Shown here: in pieces, positions 1-4,603 of the stretch | Layout: each line of letters begins with the position of its first letter | Position numbering within the stretch: the stretch's first letter is position 1 | Position numbers and translations under genes: made by a program | Origin: an archaeon | GTDB taxonomy: Archaea > Thermoproteota > Bathyarchaeia > TCS64 | Direction: 5' to 3' | NCBI GenBank assembly: GCA_020444005.1 | Contig: JAHLLU010000051.1 | Span: 1-9,840, forward strand | Length of the DNA stretch: 9,840 nucleotides | Notes under the pieces: model-generated | Databases searched by the model: none | What the model was told of the DNA's origin: nothing | What the model saw: the letters and a program-made list of their open reading frames with translations, nothing else

Positions 1-192
1 GATTTCTGTTCCCTTGATATCCGGTAATACAAAGTCCAGTAATGCTAGGTAGTAGCTATTTTTCAATGCTTTTTCTAATGCTTCTTTACCGTTTTTTGCA
101 GTATCCACCCTATATCCTTCGTCTTCTAAGATGAGCTTGTATAGCTCTAGAATGTCCTCATCATCGTCAACGATGAGAATAGGGGGCGTCAT
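1..192 (-). CDS. Response regulator receiver domain protein (N-terminal part; runs off window start)
   Basis: The frame reads leftward from ATG at 190-192 and stays open to base 1, giving the first 64 residues. They match a CheY-like receiver domain: a hydrophobic first strand (PILIV) ending in the acidic cluster D9-D10-D11, helix 1 with LELYKLILEDEGY, the typical NGKEAL of helix 2, and LLDFVLPDIKGTE, in which D53 is the expected phospho-acceptor and the LP..G turn follows it. The family takes phosphate from a histidine kinase. The output domain, if any, lies outside the window, so a stand-alone receiver and a multidomain regulator or kinase cannot be told apart. No SD is seen; a TATA-like box at 221-231 would give a very short leader. 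It is the only signalling gene here and has no partner kinase in the window. Confidence 0.9.
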   Translation of the reverse strand, partial: MTPPILIVDDDEDILELYKLILEDEGYRVDTAKNGKEALEKALKNSYYLALLDFVLPDIKGTEI

Positions 193-220
193 ATCTGATA
201 CGGCGGTTATCACAGAGTTT

Positions 221-231
221 GTTATAAAAAG
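221..231 (-). promoter_or_regulatory. TATA-like box of the receiver gene
   Basis: The minus strand reads CTTTTTATAAC. Its centre is about 26 bases before a predicted start near 199, leaving roughly 7 nt before the ATG at 192. Position and composition fit an archaeal promoter; no BRE was scored. Confidence 0.45.
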
Positions 232-255
232 GAATATGGAAACTTAAACCATCAA

Positions 256-272
256 TTTTCATTGTATGAAAA
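256..272. repeat. 7-bp inverted repeat with 3-nt loop, downstream of tRNA-Trp
   Basis: TTTTCAT-TGT-ATGAAAA is a perfect 7-bp inverted repeat between the 3' end of the tRNA and the promoter of the receiver gene. On the minus strand the tRNA trailer also carries two T-runs (TTTT and TTTTT) just before this repeat, so the region may act as a tRNA terminator. An operator for the receiver gene is the alternative. Confidence 0.35.
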
Positions 273-290
273 ATCCTTAAAATGAAAAGG

Positions 291-426
291 TGGTGGGGCT
301 GGAAGGACTTGAACCCTCGGCATTTGGGTTTCCCCAGCTCCAGAAACTCCTCATTCCCCGAAGGGTCGGTTTTCATAGATTATGATATTCTGGAGCCCAA
401 CGTCATAGCCACTAGACCACAGCCCC
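291..426 (-). tRNA. tRNA-Trp (anticodon CCA) with a 60-nt intron and encoded 3' CCA
   Basis: The 76-nt mature tRNA folds fully. The acceptor stem pairs GGGGCTG (420-426) with CAGCCCC, followed by discriminator A and an encoded CCA at 291-293. The D stem pairs GTC with GAC, the anticodon stem pairs TTGGG (396-400) with CCCAA (324-328), and the T arm is GAGGG-TTCAAGT-CCTTC. After removal of bases 330-389 the anticodon loop is CTCCAGA, so the anticodon is CCA, reading UGG (Trp). The 37/38 intron position is the usual one for archaeal tRNA-Trp and implies processing by the splicing endonuclease. The intron holds a CCC-UUCG-GGG hairpin. The adjacent bulges are AGA (389-391) and AAA (329-331), each cut between bases 2 and 3. 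A TATA-like box lies at 451-463. Confidence 0.93.
330..389 (-). other. tRNA-Trp intron (position 37/38)
   Basis: The boundaries follow from restoring a 7-nt anticodon loop and a paired 5-bp anticodon stem. Two competing foldings are visible. In one, CTCC of the anticodon loop pairs with GGGG (332-335), leaving 3-nt bulges on each strand, but an intron-side helix beyond the 5' bulge is lacking. In the other, exon/intron bases 388-395 pair perfectly for 8 bp with 338-345. Box C/D-like pieces (AUGAGGA, CUGG) occur, but spacing and D boxes do not support a guide RNA. Confidence 0.85.
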
Positions 427-450
427 GCCAACACATGAGCATGCAAAAAC

Positions 451-463
451 AAGATATAAGTTT
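451..463 (-). promoter_or_regulatory. TATA-like box of tRNA-Trp
   Basis: The minus strand reads AAACTTATATCTT, centred close to 30 bases upstream of the mature tRNA 5' end (426). That is the expected distance for an archaeal promoter starting at or just before the tRNA. Confidence 0.55.
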
Positions 464-464
464 A

Positions 465-481
465 CCCCCACCAACAGGGGG
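465..481 (-). terminator. GC hairpin just after the winged-helix gene
   Basis: CCCCC (465-469) and GGGGG (477-481) can form a 5-bp stem around a 7-nt loop, starting 5 bases after the stop codon of the minus-strand gene at 487. No long T-run follows, so it may be a weak terminator, a transcript-end stabiliser, or part of the tRNA upstream region. Confidence 0.35.
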
Positions 482-486
482 AGCCT

Positions 487-750
487 CTAAGAACGGTTAT
501 TACTCTGCACATATCTGGGGTCAAAGAGTCTACGGAAATACCCTTGTGTGACTTCGTTCCTTTTCTCAATTAATTGCCCTGACTCAACCAACCTATCTAG
601 AAGACTAATTATAGCTGCAATAGGGACATCTTGGTCTGATTCCCTTAACTGGTTCCCTATCTCTCTGATGCTTGCTCCATCAAAGCCCTTATCCAAAACA
701 TATCCCAGAACCTGTTTTCTCCTGACGCTCCGAGACAAATCCCTCTTCAT
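487..750 (-). CDS. Small winged helix-turn-helix-like protein, function unknown
   Basis: An 87-aa basic protein that I do not recognise as a named family. Residues 10-65 have the layout of a winged-helix DNA-binding domain: a helix RRKQVLGYVLDKG, an ASIREIGNQL segment fitting helices 2-3 (start of the recognition region), a helix IAAIISLLDRLVESGQL, then a predicted wing with the aromatic pair GYF. The C-terminus is short and polar, with no ligand-binding or membrane segment. It could be a small transcription regulator or a chromatin protein. The ATG at 748-750 is preceded by a TATA-like box at 776-786 that overlaps the stop of the upstream gene, so the message would be nearly leaderless. The DNA-binding assignment is inferred from the helix pattern only. 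Confidence 0.7.
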   Translation of the reverse strand: MKRDLSRSVRRKQVLGYVLDKGFDGASIREIGNQLRESDQDVPIAAIISLLDRLVESGQLIEKRNEVTQGYFRRLFDPRYVQSNNRS

Positions 751-775
751 AACCTATAGATTCAAACCATTCTTT

Positions 776-786
776 ACTTAAAAATT
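776..786 (-). promoter_or_regulatory. TATA-like box of the winged-helix gene
   Basis: The minus strand reads AATTTTTAAGT about 30 bases before the ATG at 750, predicting a leader of only a few bases. It overlaps the end of the gene that stops at 785-787. Confidence 0.4.
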
Positions 787-1177
787 ATTGTATACGCTTC
801 TCTTGTCTTATCTTTGGTTTTGTATCTAGCTCTTGAAACCATTTTGATAACCTGCAGTAACCTTCATAGATATACTCGTTGACGTATTCCTCGGGTATTC
901 CTAGCGTTCCTACCTGCTCAGCAAGCTCACTTAGGTCCTTCATCAACTCCAGAGAGATATAATTAATGGCCTTTAACCCAATCTCAATATCTGAGGCTAC
1001 CTCATTAGCAATCTTCACATTAGGTTCATATCCCCAAACTTCGCGTTCCCCATTCTCGTAATGGATGACTACAGCGCTCCCATCCAATACTACTTTAGGG
1101 TAATCCGGTAGAATTGGAGTCCCCCTCATGATTATAGAATGTTTTAATTGATGTTGAATATAAAATATTCTATTCAT
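785..1177 (-). CDS. Hypothetical protein, unrecognised, helix-rich C-terminal half
   Basis: A 130-aa frame with no family I can name. Its middle has a beta-like stretch with alternating residues (VVLDGSAVVIHYENGEREVWGYEP, about residues 29-52 of the long frame). After that come long amphipathic helices rich in Glu, Leu and Lys, ending in a basic tail. No Cys pairs, signal peptide or membrane segment are seen. The start is uncertain. The longest frame begins at ATG 1175-1177, but a TATA-like box lies inside it at 1157-1167. That box would place transcription start near 1135, favouring ATG 1127-1129 (Met17, 114 aa) on a nearly leaderless message. The first 16 residues (Ile, Asn, His, Gln) look like translated AT-rich leader. 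No SD precedes either ATG. It is followed after 34 bases by the winged-helix gene on the same strand. Confidence 0.65.
   Translation of the reverse strand: MNRIFYIQHQLKHSIIMRGTPILPDYPKVVLDGSAVVIHYENGEREVWGYEPNVKIANEVASDIEIGLKAINYISLELMKDLSELAEQVGTLGIPEEYVNEYIYEGYCRLSKWFQELDTKPKIRQEKRIQ
1157..1167 (-). promoter_or_regulatory. TATA-like box inside the long frame of the hypothetical gene
   Basis: The minus strand reads ATTTTATATTC, about 30 bases before the alternative ATG at 1129. A second TATA-like stretch at 1180-1188 lies right at the longer start and would not transcribe that start codon. Confidence 0.45.
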
Positions 1178-1284
1178 GGTATAAAACCACAGAATTTAAC
1201 CCCAAACAGTAACCGTGTCTCTAATATTTGCTAAAACTCAACACACAATAACTAAACCAAATAAAAACAAATCAAAAACCACAC

Positions 1285-1626
1285 TTGACCCTACTATTCA
1301 AAAAACAATTCATCACAAAAATAAGGGAAGGCACTAAAACACAAACCCGACGACTAAAACAACCAAGACTCAAAATAGGGCGAAAATACAGCCTACGAGA
1401 AAACTATCAAACCACCTTACCAGACAAGATACTCATCACAGACATCTACCCGCAATACCTCGGCGACATCACACTAGAAGATGTCAAGAGAGAAGGATTC
1501 ACCGAAAAAACTGAGTTCAAGAAAGTATGGACCGAGATATACGGAGAATATGACCCAGAGATGTACATCTGGGTCGTGGAGTTCCAGTATTTAGACCCCA
1601 CCGAAACGTTTAAAGAAAAGCCCTAG
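1285..1626 (+). CDS. ASCH-domain (ASC-1 homology) protein
   Basis: A 113-aa single-domain protein whose pattern matches small archaeal ASCH proteins, PUA-like beta-barrels thought to bind RNA or modified nucleotides. Visible landmarks are LLFKKQF at the N-terminus and the family signature EGTKTQTRR (residues 15-23). KIGRKYSLR follows, then a strand ILITDIYPQYLGDIT, the conserved DVKREGF helix start, the FKKVWTEIYGEYDPE segment, and a final strand WVVEFQYL. The start is TTG at 1285 with no SD; no better start is available because the frame upstream lacks an ATG/GTG. The first part is strongly A/C-rich and T/G-poor, unlike the neighbouring genes, which may mean transfer or special leader constraints. 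It ends 8 bases before the 5S rRNA. Substrate and role are unknown. Confidence 0.82.
   Translation: MTLLFKKQFITKIREGTKTQTRRLKQPRLKIGRKYSLRENYQTTLPDKILITDIYPQYLGDITLEDVKREGFTEKTEFKKVWTEIYGEYDPEMYIWVVEFQYLDPTETFKEKP
1607..1616 (+). promoter_or_regulatory. TATA-like box of 5S rRNA within the ASCH coding end
   Basis: CGTTTAAAGA lies about 26 bases before the predicted 5S 5' end near 1635. It encodes the last residues (Thr-Phe-Lys) of the ASCH protein. Confidence 0.5.
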
Positions 1627-1634
1627 GGTTGTAT

Positions 1635-1762
1635 GGTTGGTAACCGGCCAAAGGGCGTGGGACCCACCCGAACCCATTCCGAACTCGGAAGTTAAACCAC
1701 GCTCCGTTTGCGACATTAGTGTTGTCTTCGGCTACGCGAAATCGTGAAAGCTGGTAGCCACC
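1635..1762 (+). rRNA. rrf: 5S ribosomal RNA
   Basis: The universal 5S core is unmistakable: ACCCATTCCGAACTCGGAAG followed by TTAAACC (helix III and loop C). Flanking it, GGGCGTGG (1653-1660) pairs with CCACGCTC to form helix II. The terminal stem can be built between GGTTGGTA and TAGCCACC with two mismatches, so the ends are uncertain by several bases. It is unlinked to 16S or 23S in the window, a common archaeal arrangement. It is transcribed on the plus strand just after the ASCH gene and convergent with pcn. No clear T-run terminator follows. Confidence 0.94.
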
Positions 1763-1802
1763 TTCTCAAAAACAACTTCTCTAGGTTAGCCGCTAACAGG
1801 GA

Positions 1803-1812
1803 GGGGGGGGGG
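1803..1812. repeat. Homopolymer G10 tract
   Basis: Ten consecutive G in the intergenic space between 5S rRNA and pcn. It follows a GTTAGC-C-GCTAAC inverted repeat (1785-1797). The length of such a tract is prone to slippage and to sequencing error. Confidence 0.9.
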
Positions 1813-1890
1813 TAACGCGGTAAAGCCGTTAAACCGCTTCTAAAAGCAAAACCAGCCCTAAAAATGCTCTGATTACGACTTGATATATGT

Positions 1891-1911
1891 AAAAAACCGT
1901 TACCTTAACGG
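1891..1911 (-). terminator. Hairpin plus T6 terminator of pcn
   Basis: On the minus strand CCGTTA-AGG-TAACGG forms a perfect 6-bp hairpin with a 3-nt loop and is followed at once by TTTTTT. Another TTTTTT (1913-1918) lies before the hairpin. It starts about 25 bases after the pcn stop codon at 1936. T-runs are the main archaeal termination signal, and the layout also resembles a bacterial intrinsic terminator. Confidence 0.7.
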
Positions 1912-1935
1912 CAAAAAACGGCGTTAAATATGTAG

Positions 1936-2688
1936 TTAGACTCCGATGCATGGAGCTAGATAATAGACGAGTCTACCCTGCGGTATCTCGAAATCCATCT
2001 TGATGGGCATATCAGTGCTCAGCTCGATGGTGGCGACCTCGCTGTTAGCGCCAGCGGCATTCGCGATATCCTGCAAGTAGCTCAGTGTAAATGTGGCGTT
2101 ACTAGCCTCATCAACCTTCAGCTCTAAGATATCGTCGCTGTCTGCCTCCCACTCGCTGAAGCTGCTTCCCATATCGCCCTCAGCGTTAATCTTGAGCAAG
2201 CCTTCCTCCATCTCTACCTTAACGTGTTCGGAGACCAGGTTTGCGTCCCTGATAGCCATGCGTAGCGCGTCGCTTGTGACCCTCGCCTTACCCTTGAAGA
2301 ATATCTTGGGCTGGGGTACCTCTTCCTCCAGTGGCTCTAGTATGGGCATCTCAAATCTTCTGCTATGTCCTCCACGTTTACAGTGGATCACTAGACGTGC
2401 TTTTTCCTCGTTTAGTACGATTCTAACCTGTTCATCACGGTCTACCCTATCTAGGAACCGTAGAAACTCCTTGATGTTAATAGATAGCTTTGGCTCTCCT
2501 TCGCATTTATAGCTATCAAAAAAGCTGCTTGGTAACTCAAAATCCACCATAGCCACGTGGCTTGGGTCCATGGCGAGGAGCTTCATCTGTGCCTCATTCA
2601 TAATGAAGGTGCCCTCCTCGACGATAACGCTAAGCGCCTTCACGAGGCTCCTGAATGGATCAATTCTTGAAACTTCAACCTCAAACAA
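1936..2688 (-). CDS. pcn: DNA polymerase sliding clamp (PCNA)
   Basis: The trimeric ring encircles DNA and tethers replicative polymerase, FEN1, ligase and RFC-loaded factors. The 250-aa length is standard. Visible marks are the N-terminal helix and strand (VSRIDPFRSLVKALS), the centre loop and strand LAMDPSHVAMVDFEL (residues 38-52), the interdomain connector around residues 118-128, the second domain beginning near FKGKARV, and a C-terminal YYLAP motif (here followed by Cys-Ile). The connector is the docking face for PIP-box proteins. The start is TTG at 2686-2688 behind GAGTGAT (2694-2700), spaced 5 bases; no in-frame ATG fits better. It follows tfs by 59 bases, with a T6 run between them, so it may have its own promoter. 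A hairpin/T6 terminator follows it. I see no second PCNA in the window. Confidence 0.96.
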   Translation of the reverse strand: MFEVEVSRIDPFRSLVKALSVIVEEGTFIMNEAQMKLLAMDPSHVAMVDFELPSSFFDSYKCEGEPKLSINIKEFLRFLDRVDRDEQVRIVLNEEKARLVIHCKRGGHSRRFEMPILEPLEEEVPQPKIFFKGKARVTSDALRMAIRDANLVSEHVKVEMEEGLLKINAEGDMGSSFSEWEADSDDILELKVDEASNATFTLSYLQDIANAAGANSEVATIELSTDMPIKMDFEIPQGRLVYYLAPCIGV

Positions 2689-2734
2689 TGTAAATCACTC
2701 GAATATGCTAACCAGATAAAGGATATGACTAGTT

Positions 2735-2740
2735 AAAAAA
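2735..2740 (-). terminator. T6 run after tfs
   Basis: Six T on the minus strand lie 7 bases after the tfs stop codon. A short T-run is the usual archaeal termination signal, but read-through into pcn is possible. Confidence 0.4.
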
Positions 2741-2747
2741 CCGTCGC

Positions 2748-3068
2748 CTAGCTATAGTCACGCCAAGTGTAACCGCACTTTGTGCACCGGTAGAACTGCG
2801 TGGTGCTTTCATCGATGCTCCGTGTCTGAACCATCCACCAATAAGCCTCATCGTTACCGCATTTCTCACAGTTTATCTTTGTCTTGGGCATTGTACTGAG
2901 CTTGCGCTCCTTCTGACCGATCACGATTATCTTGTCGGTAGCTTTGTTATTCCGAGTTATGGTCCGTGTATCTTCCAGAGGCTCCTCCCACCCGCATTTT
3001 GGGCACACGTAACATTTCTTCTCTGTGTCTGCTTGACAGAAAGCCCCACACTCTGGACAAAATTTCAA
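2748..3068 (-). CDS. tfs: Transcription elongation/cleavage factor TFS (TFIIS-like)
   Basis: TFS binds the RNA polymerase secondary channel and stimulates cleavage of backtracked transcripts. With the TTG start at 3066-3068 the protein has 106 residues and begins MKFCPECG, as family members do. The N-terminal zinc ribbon has C4/C7 and C22/C25. A charged linker follows, then the C-terminal ribbon with C67/C70 and C95/C98. The hairpin tip carries the catalytic acidic pair D86-E87 in TRSIDESTT, so cleavage activity should be intact. A GTG at 3087-3089 would add 7 residues. It lies upstream of the transcription start predicted from the TATA-like box at 3098-3106, so I prefer the TTG, which has GGTGG about 7 bases ahead. 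Extra cysteines C11 and C19 occur in the first ribbon. Confidence 0.94.
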   Translation of the reverse strand: MKFCPECGAFCQADTEKKCYVCPKCGWEEPLEDTRTITRNNKATDKIIVIGQKERKLSTMPKTKINCEKCGNDEAYWWMVQTRSIDESTTQFYRCTKCGYTWRDYS

Positions 3069-3097
3069 CTTGAAACCACCAATCCGCACTCTAACGC

Positions 3098-3106
3098 GAA
3101 TAAACT
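3098..3106 (-). promoter_or_regulatory. TATA-like box of tfs
   Basis: The minus strand reads AGTTTATTC between the end of the DUF99 gene and tfs. A start about 26 bases on falls near 3075, just before the TTG at 3068 and after the GTG at 3089, which decides the start codon choice. Confidence 0.45.
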
Positions 3107-3110
3107 ACTA

Positions 3111-3584
3111 TTAAACGTTGTGCAGCCTAACTATATTCCTTAGAATAATATCCGCCATTCTAAGGGCTTCAGAGCCTGATTCACAGAATATTCTATCAAG
3201 TACACGTCTCGCAGATTCCATATCTATTCCAGCAGCTCGAACCACCCGTTCCTTGTACTCAAAGAGATACCTTGGATCAATTTCCATGCTCTTCGAGAAC
3301 AATAAAACCGGTTTCTCTGTTTCCTCCCAAAGCTTCTCCACGGAAACAGGCTCTGGGAGCATGACTTCATCAAGTATGATAACCCTAACTTGACCATGAT
3401 GCTTAGACTCGCAAAGCATATCAGCGATCCCATCTCCAAGCCCACCACCAGTAACCCGGGAAACCACGCCATCGATAATGTCTTTTCCCCGATAAACCAC
3501 TCCCACAATCAGAAATTTCCCGTCTATCCTATGCGCAGTTACTCCTATTGATCTAAACTCTGGTTTGACCTGAGAAATATGCAC
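3111..3584 (-). CDS. DUF99 family protein (endonuclease V-like fold)
   Basis: A 157-aa protein matching the archaeal DUF99 pattern. It has HIS.VKPEFRSIGV at the start, a strand LIVGVVYRGKDIIDGVVSRVT, the glycine/aspartate segment GGGLGDGIADML, then QVRVIILDEVMLP, where DUF99 proteins carry a conserved Asp after a hydrophobic strand. VEKLWEETEKPVLLF and a helical C-terminus follow. The family is related in fold to endonuclease V, but its activity is not established; I infer a nucleic-acid role from fold and neighbours only. It is shorter than many members, which are nearer 180-200 aa. The start is GTG at 3582-3584. A TATA-like box at 3602-3611 predicts a leaderless message, and no good SD is present. 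It sits between rpoL and tfs. Confidence 0.85.
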   Translation of the reverse strand: MHISQVKPEFRSIGVTAHRIDGKFLIVGVVYRGKDIIDGVVSRVTGGGLGDGIADMLCESKHHGQVRVIILDEVMLPEPVSVEKLWEETEKPVLLFSKSMEIDPRYLFEYKERVVRAAGIDMESARRVLDRIFCESGSEALRMADIILRNIVRLHNV

Positions 3585-3601
3585 CTGCTTCAGTGTGTTT
3601 A

Positions 3602-3611
3602 CCTAAAAATA
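3602..3611 (-). promoter_or_regulatory. TATA-like box of DUF99 gene, overlapping rpoL terminator region
   Basis: The minus strand reads CTATTTTTAG, about 25 bases before the GTG start at 3584, predicting a leaderless transcript. The same T-rich stretch (CCTTTTCTATTTTT) begins one base after the rpoL stop and may also terminate the csl4-rpoL message. Confidence 0.45.
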
Positions 3612-3619
3612 GAAAAGGA

Positions 3620-3904
3620 TTAGAACTCTGATAGGCTTTTCTCAAACTCTCCGAGAAACTCGTCAAGTTTACCGTCAGCGTTCTCGCTGGCTTTCTTAAC
3701 CACTTCAAGAACATTGTCGCCCTTCTTGAGTTTCAAGAAAAGCCTGCTTCTGTCCATCAATGGGTGGGGCTTGCTGTATCCAGCCATCTCCACGTTCTTA
3801 TCCTCGATGAGGCTTGACTGGAGCAGATTCAGTAATGTATGTCCCTCTCCACTGAAATCAAACTCTACTACGCCTTCCTCGCGTTTTGTTATATTGATCT
3901 TCAT
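3620..3904 (-). CDS. rpoL: DNA-directed RNA polymerase subunit Rpo11 (RpoL, Rpb11 homolog)
   Basis: Rpo11 dimerises with Rpo3 to form the assembly platform of archaeal RNA polymerase. The 94-aa length and the sequence are typical: a short N-terminal strand, the motif SGEGHTLLNLLQSSL (residues 18-32), EDKNVEMAGYSKPHPLMD in the middle, a strand with SRLFLKLK, and a long C-terminal amphipathic dimerisation helix (VLEVVKKASENADGKLDEF). The ATG at 3902-3904 overlaps the csl4 stop as ATGA (3901-3904), so the two genes are co-transcribed and probably translationally coupled. This ties an exosome subunit and a polymerase subunit to one message. A T-rich stretch follows the stop. Confidence 0.97.
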   Translation of the reverse strand: MKINITKREEGVVEFDFSGEGHTLLNLLQSSLIEDKNVEMAGYSKPHPLMDRSRLFLKLKKGDNVLEVVKKASENADGKLDEFLGEFEKSLSEF

Positions 3905-4476
3905 ATCAGTTTCTCCGTTCCATAGCTTTTAGCCGTTTTTCTTCTCTCAATTCTTCCACAGTCGGGGCAAACCAACTTTTTCTGTTTCATCTCCAAGACT
4001 CCACCGCATCGACTGCAGTAAGCATAGATAACCCCATACTCTGAACCCTCAAGACTCGTCTGGTTAAGCCTATTCACGACGTTTACCAGTTTACCCTTAA
4101 TGATATCTCCGCTCTTGAGAGCCATATCGATGTTTTTAACGTAATCCCGACTGATATCACTGATGTGGACAACCCCACTGTAGCTTGGGTGAATATGATG
4201 TCCATCCATCATGAAGATATCAATACGAGCATCCTTACGCGCGACACTACCCACCTCAGCGATAATCTCCATACCTCTCTCTGGAGTGATTACCTCGGGT
4301 GTAGCTTTCTTAATGAAAACAGCTCGTCTCTCAGAGTCGAGTTTGGTTTCACCTATCTCTGTAGAACGAATTTCTCCTTCTTCTTGATACGTTCCTGGGC
4401 CGTCGTTGTATTCCTCTATGACGGCTAGTTTTTCGCCTGGAAAAACCTTTTTTTCCAGTTCATTCTTTTTTGGCAT
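3901..4476 (-). CDS. csl4: Exosome RNA-binding subunit Csl4
   Basis: Csl4 forms the RNA-binding cap on the archaeal Rrp41-Rrp42 ring and helps recruit substrate and DnaG. The 191-aa protein shows the expected three parts. The N-terminal beta domain contains VFPGEKLAVIEEYNDGPGTY and EGEIRSTEIG. The S1 domain spans about residues 63-135 (ITPERGMEIIAEVGSV through GVVHISDISRDYV to LKSGDIIKGKLVN). The C-terminal zinc ribbon has C154/C157 and C170/C173. The start is ATG at 4474-4476 behind an AGGA-type SD about 11 bases upstream. A 4-nt overlap joins it to rpoL. A TATA-like box at 4588-4596 and an inverted repeat at 4551-4568 precede it, after a 127-base gap from dph2. Confidence 0.96.
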   Translation of the reverse strand: MPKKNELEKKVFPGEKLAVIEEYNDGPGTYQEEGEIRSTEIGETKLDSERRAVFIKKATPEVITPERGMEIIAEVGSVARKDARIDIFMMDGHHIHPSYSGVVHISDISRDYVKNIDMALKSGDIIKGKLVNVVNRLNQTSLEGSEYGVIYAYCSRCGGVLEMKQKKLVCPDCGRIERRKTAKSYGTEKLI

Positions 4477-4526
4477 TATTCTCTTTCCTGTGTATCTATG
4501 ATTCGGTCCATGGTTTTGCCCCCCAT
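4476..4526 (-). CDS. Possible 16-residue leader ORF touching the csl4 start
   Basis: ATG at 4524-4526 opens a 17-codon frame (MGGKTMDRIIDTQERE, then TAA) whose stop shares one base with the csl4 ATG, as TAATG. The frame is open further upstream to a TAG at 4557-4559. A junction of this type is common for coupled genes, but no strong SD is seen, and a frame this short arises easily by chance. It lies inside the predicted csl4 leader. Confidence 0.25.
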   Translation of the reverse strand: MGGKTMDRIIDTQERE

Positions 4527-4550
4527 GAACACTTTTTCTTTGAATGTGAT

Positions 4551-4568
4551 GTGATCCTAATTGATCAC
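4551..4568. repeat. Inverted repeat at predicted csl4 transcription start
   Basis: GTGATC-CTAATT-GATCAC is a perfect 6-bp inverted repeat with a 6-base spacer. The TATA-like box at 4588-4596 predicts transcription start near 4566, inside the repeat, so it could be an operator or a 5'-end hairpin. Confidence 0.5.
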
Positions 4569-4587
4569 TCTGTATCCTTACCCGTTT

Positions 4588-4596
4588 GTATTAAAC
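4588..4596 (-). promoter_or_regulatory. TATA-like box of csl4-rpoL
   Basis: The minus strand reads GTTTAATAC, 8 bases beyond the dph2 stop. It would start a transcript of about 90 leader bases before csl4. Confidence 0.4.
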
Positions 4597-4603
4597 ATCG
4601 CGG

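Noticed and set aside
167..376. 69-aa minus-strand frame
   Set aside because: It runs through the tRNA-Trp intron, 3' exon and trailer and into the receiver-gene promoter and start; no codon bias or homology is apparent.
330..389. Box C/D guide RNA in the tRNA-Trp intron
   Set aside because: The C-like boxes match only partly, D boxes are CCGA and CUGG, and the antisense element is spaced wrongly for position 34.
282..551. 89-aa plus-strand frame across the tRNA
   Set aside because: It is an antisense reading of the tRNA-Trp gene and its flank; the tRNA fold explains the bases.
2093..2512. 139-aa plus-strand frame opposite pcn
   Set aside because: Low-complexity Ser/Leu-rich antisense of PCNA, typical of a shadow frame.
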